Source of the DNA: Tenebrio molitor
Taxonomy: Eukaryota > Arthropoda > Insecta > Coleoptera > Tenebrionidae
Length of the DNA: 64,000 nucleotides
Direction of reading: 5' to 3'
NCBI RefSeq assembly: GCF_963966145.1
Contig: NC_091046.1
Span: 14,446,001 to 14,510,000 of the forward strand
A model generated the notes under the pieces. The model saw nothing but the letters and a program-made list of their open reading frames with translations, did not search any database and had not been told where the DNA came from. This document shows positions 58,531 through 64,000 of this stretch, one piece after another (positions within the stretch are counted from its first letter, which is position 1; each line of letters begins with the position of its first letter). The position numbers and the translations under genes were made by a program.

Positions 58531-58645
58531 ATACCTGAATAATTGCGATGTATTCTCTAAATTTAGCTTCAAATTGTTTTCTCACACCCAGTACTGGGAT
58601 AAGTTCCTTCAGGTCGTCTGACGTTAAATTATTGAAGACATATAT

Positions 58646-58697
58646 GACTAATGCCATAAAAGTGCTGTTGCAAATGACAAGTGTGTCTTTGCAACCT
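58646..58697. repeat. Fragment of the 58322-58530 MITE family
   Basis: ATGACTAATGCCATAAAAGT then GCTGTTGCAAATGACAAGTG repeats the complement of 58345-58385 joined to the 58490-58507 arm. No ends are visible. Confidence 0.7.
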
Positions 58698-59229
58698 GTA
58701 CCGAGTTTATATTTTTTTATATTTTTTTTCTTTTTTTGAAAACGAAAAATATTATTTTGTCGTTTCATTTAGTCCCTTGCTAATATTTGTAGGGATATCG
58801 TTAAAATAGTTTTATAAGCTGATTAGGAATGAAGAATATAACAACGACTGGATATAAGACAGTTGAGAATCAATTAAAGATTGACAACAAAAGATTAAAA
58901 GGAGCAAACTGCGCGATTGACTTCTGTTCGTTGGTAATAATGATGAATCATCATGATTCATTACAACAAAATACATTACTGGCTTTTGAGAAGGACAAAG
59001 AAAATGAATGTGGCAATATTCTATATTATTGCATAACCCGCAATTATCTTTGCTGAAGTATTTTATCAAATGCTTGTCATTTTAAACATTTCTCTTTTCG
59101 AGTCTTATCAAGAAAAATTAAATTTGATCATATTATATTAATATTAATTATAATTAACGTTGTGTCATTATTGATTCTGTTATTTAATAAAACATCATTA
59201 TTATCCCTAAAGTACCTGCAATATAGTAT

Positions 59230-59553
59230 ATTTATCTGACTCTGAAGGCCCTAGTAATAAACCGATAATGTTCACTGAAGTGACACCAGATGAAGAGGGT
59301 GGTACCGATCGTTTCATTGTAATTTTACCTTAAACATATTTTACAATAAGTGTCATTTTTGTCTCATTCATAATTCTTGTCAAATCAGGTAGAAACTCCA
59401 AACAAATATTCCATCTCTCACCTACAGGGAGCGTTCCTAGTAGATTTAATCGTAATATGTACTTTGGGAAATACAACTAACTACACAATGCCCGCTCCCT
59501 GTATTTGGTGAATATTATAGTTTTATTAGTCGGGCCTTCAGAGTCAGATAAAT
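59230..59553. mobile_element. ~324-bp inverted-repeat element with a nested 77-bp MITE
   Basis: ATTTATCTGACTCTGAAGGC on the left is mirrored by GCCTTCAGAGTCAGATAAAT on the right, continuing through CTAGTAATAAA / TTTTATTAG. The nested element at 59425-59501 lies near the right side. Confidence 0.82.
59425..59501. mobile_element. 77-bp miniature element with CAGGGAGCG ends
   Basis: It begins CAGGGAGCG and ends CGCTCCCTG, with TA on both sides. It is one of the shortest TA-flanked units in the window and sits within 59230-59553. The terminal repeats beyond nine bases do not clearly match. Confidence 0.65.
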
Positions 59554-59788
59554 GTCCTATATCCCTTTGTTATATTTCCAACCGTTGGCGTTGTGAATAG
59601 GTAGGTATATCTCGGATTGATTTCTCTAAAATACAAAAAAGAAGTTACGACAAATAGTTTTTTTTTATTTAGCTGCCCTTTAAGCATACGTATAGATATG
59701 ATATGATATATCAGCGCTATATCACTTAAATTAGTGTAGGTTACCTTGTACCACTTACCAACTTTTATAAGTACTGTTAAGTACTGTA

Positions 59789-60518
59789 CAGGGTGATTCA
59801 AGTTTTACCGCCCGCACGATTAACTCTATAAAAAAATTAGTAAAAATTACGAAACTTTAGGGTTACATTTCCTTCATATAAGGCTTCAAATGTGTGCAAT
59901 CAATTTTCCCGTATCACTTCATCAGAGCCATAAAATTTAAAAAAAAATTCCTACACGCTGATAATTCACAATTAATTCATGGAACACATTTATGAAATTC
60001 GTATTGAAAGAAAATTGTTAGTTTTTGAATTATTCCAATTTTAACCTTAAGAACCAACAATGACCAAGATTTACAACTACAGTGTCATAAATAAATACTT
60101 CATTGTTGTCAGACATCTGTTGACAACTTTTCGAGTAATTCTTAAGTCCCTAAAGGGTACCATAAACTAGCCATGTCAACCTCTTTTGTGGAAGTGACCG
60201 CTCAATTTAATAATAAATCATAGCTAAATCTTGCACTTTAATATCAAATTCCATTTATTTCGAAAACCGGTGATGTTTTCATAAATTCAATGCCACCAAA
60301 TTTTTCCTAGATGTTTGAAAGGACTCTCATTGAAAAATTACGTAAATTAATCTAGCGGTTATTGAATTAAAACGAAATATTTACCTGTTTCATTAATAAA
60401 GTTTAAATTTTTACAGAATGTTCTACAGCGATACACAATCATTCCTGATTTTTTTGAGAATTTTAAATCGATTAGAAGTGGGTGTTTTCGCCCGGGCGGT
60501 AAAACTTGAATCACCCTG
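59789..60518. mobile_element. 730-bp MITE, CAGGGTGATTCAAGTTTTAC family, copy 2
   Basis: Left CAGGGTGATTCAAGTTTTAC then CGCCCG; right CGGGCG then GTAAAACTTGAATCACCCTG. The left flank is TA, the right flank CA (one substitution from TA). It aligns end to end with 32496-33221 in the same orientation, with small indels. Non-coding. Confidence 0.92.
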
Positions 60519-60862
60519 CACAATCGCGGCCATCCAAAAGTGAAAGATAGCTTGCGAAAATTTCCGTATTTTTCTTTAGATTAAATTAGGCTGTTTTCAT
60601 TGGCGTTCGTGCAGCAGGAAGATGCAAGTCTTACTGCAATGTAGTTCTCTCCCCACAGCAGCCAGTGACCAGTTTTCTTCTAGCTTTGCAATAAATAGCT
60701 TTAGCTGTGTGAGTCGGAGTGAGATGTCGTGGCATTTAAAAAAAATACTTTCAATAATTTTTTTAACGGTAGTGTCAAACTATGACATTTTAGGACGCCT
60801 ATGATTTAAAGTAAAAATCAAACTATAAAAAAAAAACGTTCACGTGATTGGCCGCAATTGTA
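60519..60862. other. Non-coding gap
   Basis: No gene or element was recognised; a slightly GC-richer patch lies at 60600-60700. Confidence 0.4.
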
Positions 60863-61075
60863 CCGTCGATGGACGAATAAAACTGGGACAAAAATGACAG
60901 TCATATAAGTCAAAATTTACAAATTTGCATCCTTTAATTACGGCTTTATCACAAATAGGGTAACTTTAGTGTGACATATTATAATAGAGACTACCAAATA
61001 CAATATTGACAATTCAATAGTCTGATTTACATTGATTAAATTTTAAGTGTTCCAGTTTTATTTGTCCACCGACCG
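60863..61075. mobile_element. 213-bp MITE, C(C/G)GTCG(A/G)TGGAC ends
   Basis: Left CCGTCGATGGACGAATAAAA then CTGGGACA; right TGTTCCAG then TTTTATTTGTCCACCGACCG; TA on both sides. Non-coding. Confidence 0.88.
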
Positions 61076-61272
61076 TACCTACATGTATGAAAATATTTAT
61101 GTTTTTTGTATTAGTCTAATTTAGATTGTTAGATATTCAAGAATGGTATTCAATTGAATATGTATTGTGAACAATTTTACTGTAAGAAATAAAGATAACT
61201 TGATGGTTGTACCAACTACGTAAAACGTAGTAAATAATGGTTGAGATCTATTATACAGTGTTATTTTACAAA

Positions 61273-61609
61273 TGGAGAAAAACTTGAGCGAATGGTCTTA
61301 TTCGACACCTCGAGTTTTTGAGGAATTTCAACAAAAGTTTCCGGACTTTCAAGGCACTTACCAACAACTTGCCTCGATTATTTCGTTGTTCCATATCTGA
61401 AAAACAACGTGTTTAAAAACAGGCCTGGCAGAATTCCCGAATTAATGCAAGTAATTACTGATACCAGCAATTTATTTGATGTCCCGACTTTGCAAAGGTC
61501 ATTTGAAAAAATGAAGCGAAGAGTAACATTATGTTTTAAATCTCATTGTAGTCATTGTTTCATTGCACTAGGTGAGGAAATTCTTTTACAACCGACAGGT
61601 CACACATAA
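61273..61609 (+). pseudogene. Transposase fossil: N-terminal and C-terminal pieces only
   Basis: The first frame (from 61273) contains STPRVFEEFQQKFPDFQGTY, consistent with the N-terminal HTH block (...F...FP....). After a stop, the frame at 61409-61609 contains NRPGRIPELMQVITD then VPTLQRSFEKMKRRVTLCFK, which matches the C-terminal 'L...I......I....L.RV..NM.RR...C' region of the same transposase family as at 53.7 and 62.2 kb. The whole catalytic core is deleted. Possible termini TACAGTGTTATTTTA (about 61254) and a mirrored TCCCCTGTA ending at 61911 are weak. Confidence 0.6.
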
Positions 61610-61639
61610 TTCACACATTTACGAAAATCAAGATTTCGA

Positions 61640-61917
61640 CGTTCTCAAAATCACTAACCTAACTTTTAAGACTGACATCTGATAATTGAAATCTTAACGA
61701 ATTGTCAACTGAAATTTTTGGTCACAGCCAACTCTAACTCTTTTTCCATCTCACGGTACTATTATTATTGATTTTAAATCAAAATTATTGTTGAACATCA
61801 TCTTAAATATGTATTTCACTACAAAAGTTGTTGAAATGTTAAGAATTTGTAAATAATAACAATTTTAGATACCGATTTTATAGCCTCTATATCTTTAAAG
61901 AATCCCCTGTATATCTA
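61640..61917. other. AT-rich gap
   Basis: Nothing beyond a possible right terminus (TCCCCTGTA) of the preceding fossil was seen. Confidence 0.35.
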
Positions 61918-62206
61918 CAGTGTGATGAAAAAAAGGCGTCCACGATTTAAACAGGGGCGTTCTTTTTTATTGAAACATTGTGGCCATCATCGCAAAAATA
62001 GTCTAAATAGATTCTTTTTAAAATTTAAACAGTTTGTCTAACACCACAAAGCGGCAATATTGCACAATTTTCTTTTACTAAAATAATATTTCATTCAGTC
62101 AAGTTGACATAATTTTTATTATTCCAATAGATTTTTTAAATTTAACCATGTACTGACAGTTATACCTAAGATAAAAAGTTATCTAATTATTTGAATTAAA
62201 TTTACA

Positions 62207-63105
62207 GCAGCTGCTCAAAATGTCTCCCTTCAACTTCAATACACAATGTTGGTCTTTGAATTAAGTTTTCCTGGATTCTTTGAAGCATAGGGGCATTAAA
62301 CTTACCAATCGCTGCGGTTATCCTTTCCATTAACTTGTCCATATTATTTATTGGAGTTGCATATCGTCGTCTACACTAGCAAAGCACGTAACTCCAAAAT
62401 GCAAAATTTTACAGGAGCAACAATAAACTGTACCAGAAACAAAATTGCATTCTGCTAACCGGCGAGTTCACCTGGATACAAGAAATTGAATGAGGTTTCT
62501 TGTATCCAGGTGAACTCGCCGGTTAGCAGAATGCAATTTTGTTTCTGGTACAGTTTATTGTTGCTCCTGTAAAATTTTGCATTTTGGAGTTACGTGCTTT
62601 GCTAGTGTAGACGACGATATACAAAATGCTTGAGGTGGCCCCAGAGAAAGAAATCGGTCTGGTGACCGGGAAGGGCCAAGCAATTGCACCACCTCTACTA
62701 GTTCATCTATTTGGATAAACCTCATCACACCAGTGTCGTACTATTCTGCCAAAATGCGGAGGTACCCCATGCATTTGTAACCACATTTGGCTGAAAAGAG
62801 CAAAGGGGAAATCCACAAGAAAAGTTTGAAAATCATTTTACAGATATTCTAAAAACATTTCTGCGTTGTAAATTAACACCAAAGCTGTGCTGATGTGCAC
62901 AAGGACGCACAGTGAAGGGATTTTCTAGGGAAATATACCTAGTTATTGGTGAAACAAGGCCGAAAAGTGCATCTTTTTCGTCCAAGTCTGGGTTTTCTAG
63001 TCGAGGCGGAGCCGAGCATCTGGCATCTGGATGACGTCGATTTGGATACAGTCTAGCTTCTAGCATATTCTCTTGCAGCTTCAGATGCGTTATTATCTGC
63101 TGCAT
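62207..63105 (-). pseudogene. IS630/Tc1/mariner-like transposase, multiply broken
   Basis: Read on the minus strand from about 63105, an N-terminal piece contains ARLYPNRRHPDAR, recalling the 'YPNRR.PD.R' part of the first HTH. After a large gap come VDFPFALFSQMWLQMHGVPP with HFGRIVRHW, where the second catalytic Asp motif (HDGAPPH in relatives) reads MHGVPPH. Then come a GRGG-like word, the RSPD third-Asp motif in one frame and DFFLWGHLKHFVY in another. At that point the 62361-62620 palindrome interrupts the gene. The frame resumes on its other side with ATPINNMDKLMERITAAI, and the C-terminus is LCIEVEGRHFEQLL-stop. Several stops and frame changes make it non-functional. Confidence 0.82.
62361..62620. 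mobile_element. 260-bp near-perfect palindrome inserted in the transposase
   Basis: Two 125-bp arms (62361-62485 and 62496-62620) are exact reverse complements by eye, separated by a 10-bp spacer TTGAATGAGG. Outer words are ATATCGTCGTCTACACTAGC and its complement. Removing the insert and one ATAT (or TA) restores the transposase codons for FVYATP across the junction, so it is an insertion with a short target duplication. No coding sequence. Confidence 0.9.
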
Positions 63106-63547
63106 CCAAGTGCAAAAAGATGTCTAGGTATTCATTGAAAGAGTTCTCCATTTGGGGTTTTTTTTAAATCTTTGTCTTTAATCGTTCAAATTTGACAAAA
63201 CAAACCACACATATTGAATGTTACTTGGATATTTTCTGTATCCCAAGAGATTTGCAATCTTGCAACATTGATAAATTTTCTTCTAACATCTTCAAATAAG
63301 TTTGTTTCAGTAGACTTTTTACACTTTTTTTTAAGAATACCACCAACTGTTAAAAATCTAGACATTAACAATGAAATTATTCTACATTATAGCAATTTAA
63401 TCATATGGATTTTTCCTTTCTAAAAAGGAAGGCTTATCTTAGTGATAAGAGTACAAATTCAATTTTGGTCTTCGAATTCAGCTTTAGTTAAAAACATCAC
63501 TTATAACGTGTGGGTTAACACGGGCGCATTTTTTTCATCATACTGTA

Positions 63548-63634
63548 CCTATAATGTTATTCATTAAAGAGAATGTTTTTTATTGTTTTTAAGGTTTTTC
63601 AATAAAACACTGATTGACTGGCTGACTTCTCTAA
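63548..63634. other. Short AT-rich gap
   Basis: Nothing supportable was read here. Confidence 0.35.
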
Positions 63635-63735
63635 GGCCCGGTTGTATAAAGCTTAGTTAACATCGTGTCAGCTAACAACGCGTCAAGTCGGAAATCCGCC
63701 CATTTGATTGGCTGATTCAAATAAAATGTTAAATA
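63635..63735. mobile_element. Left part of a PIF/Harbinger-like MITE, cut by the next element
   Basis: After TAA, the end GGCCCGGTTGTATAAAGCTT then AGTTAACA is typical of Harbinger-type MITEs. It is followed by a GC-richer body. At 63734-63735 a TA-targeting element begins, so the mirrored right half would lie beyond the window. Confidence 0.6.
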
Positions 63736-64000
63736 CAGAGTGTCTCAAAAATGGCGTGCTAACGGTGCACTACGGTGTAGAAGAGATTACCGTAAACCTC
63801 AGAAAAATGTTTAAAAAATTCTATTGGACTTATTTGCTGATTTAGCGGTCTTTGAAAGTGGCACTTAAGAGGTCAATTATTTTGAAATATATGTATGAAA
63901 TTGTCATGGCAGCTACCTGTTATTGTACATATTATCACAAAGTACACTCACTACCAATATCTAATCTTGCATAATAGATAATTTAGAAGCTTTGGAAATC
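63736..64000. mobile_element. CAG(C/G)GTGTCCCG MITE family, copy 2, runs off the window
   Basis: It starts CAGAGTGTCTCAAAAATGGC after TA. It aligns with the reverse complement of 47107 back to about 46840 (ACGGTGTAGAAGAGATTA, AAAAATGTTTAAAAAATTCT, TTTGAAAGTGGCACTT). The remaining ~150 bp and the other terminus lie outside the window. Confidence 0.85.

Larger units (their letters stand above)
61918..63545 (-). mobile_element. 1.63-kb mariner-like transposon with dead transposase and internal palindrome
   Basis: Left end CAGTGTGATGAAAAAAAGGC then GTCC; right end GGGC then GCATTTTTTTCATCATACTG; TA on both sides (61916-61917, 63546-63547). The enclosed minus-strand transposase remnant occupies about 62207-63105. 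Confidence 0.88.

Overview
The window looks like an arthropod, most likely insect, nuclear genome. It is strongly AT-rich, has almost no long open reading frames, carries a 50-bp spliceosomal intron with canonical ends, and is packed with DNA-transposon families typical of insects. Beetle is a guess from style only. I could not recognise a single intact host protein-coding gene, rRNA or standalone tRNA. Most of the window reads as intergenic or very long intronic sequence colonised by transposable elements. Except where stated, element ends were found by reading inverted repeats and target-site duplications by eye.

Left part (1-9.3 kb): a decayed LINE 3' end on the minus strand (about 1.38-1.84 kb), a truncated copy of a hairpin repeat family (1.84-2.02 kb), and two long-inverted-repeat elements that abut and share one TA dinucleotide (2059-3267 and 3270-4174). 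A GC- and CpG-richer stretch at about 6.9-9.3 kb is the best candidate for a promoter or 5' non-coding exon of a host gene. 9.3-31 kb: a complete small LTR retrotransposon on the minus strand with apparently identical 584-bp LTRs and a 4-bp AAAT duplication (13453-15565); palindromic elements at 11.2, 12.0, 18.1-19.05, 21.25, 24.25, 24.56, 27.1, 29.15 and 30.15 kb; and a 1.17-kb mariner-like transposon with a dead transposase (27557-28723).

31-50 kb: the second copy of the hairpin family (31965-32233), the first of two ~730-bp CAGGGTGATTC-ended elements (32496-33221), a tRNA-derived SINE (about 33.33-33.69 kb), microsatellites, a perfect-looking hairpin (35709-35870), and a dense nest of TA-flanked elements from 39.1 to 50 kb, several inserted inside or directly beside one another. 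50-64 kb: the third hairpin-family copy, a 0.93-kb element with a TATA-like motif and a tiny ORF, and four more fossils of one transposase family (53.7, 56.7, 61.3 and 62.2-63.1 kb). One retains a spliceosomal intron and one is split by a 260-bp near-perfect palindrome.

The features do not form a pathway. They record repeated invasion by IS630/Tc1/mariner-type elements, whose degenerate transposases share an insect-type N-terminal helix-turn-helix region, and by their non-autonomous derivatives, with minor contributions from PIF/Harbinger-like MITEs, LTR elements, a LINE and a SINE.
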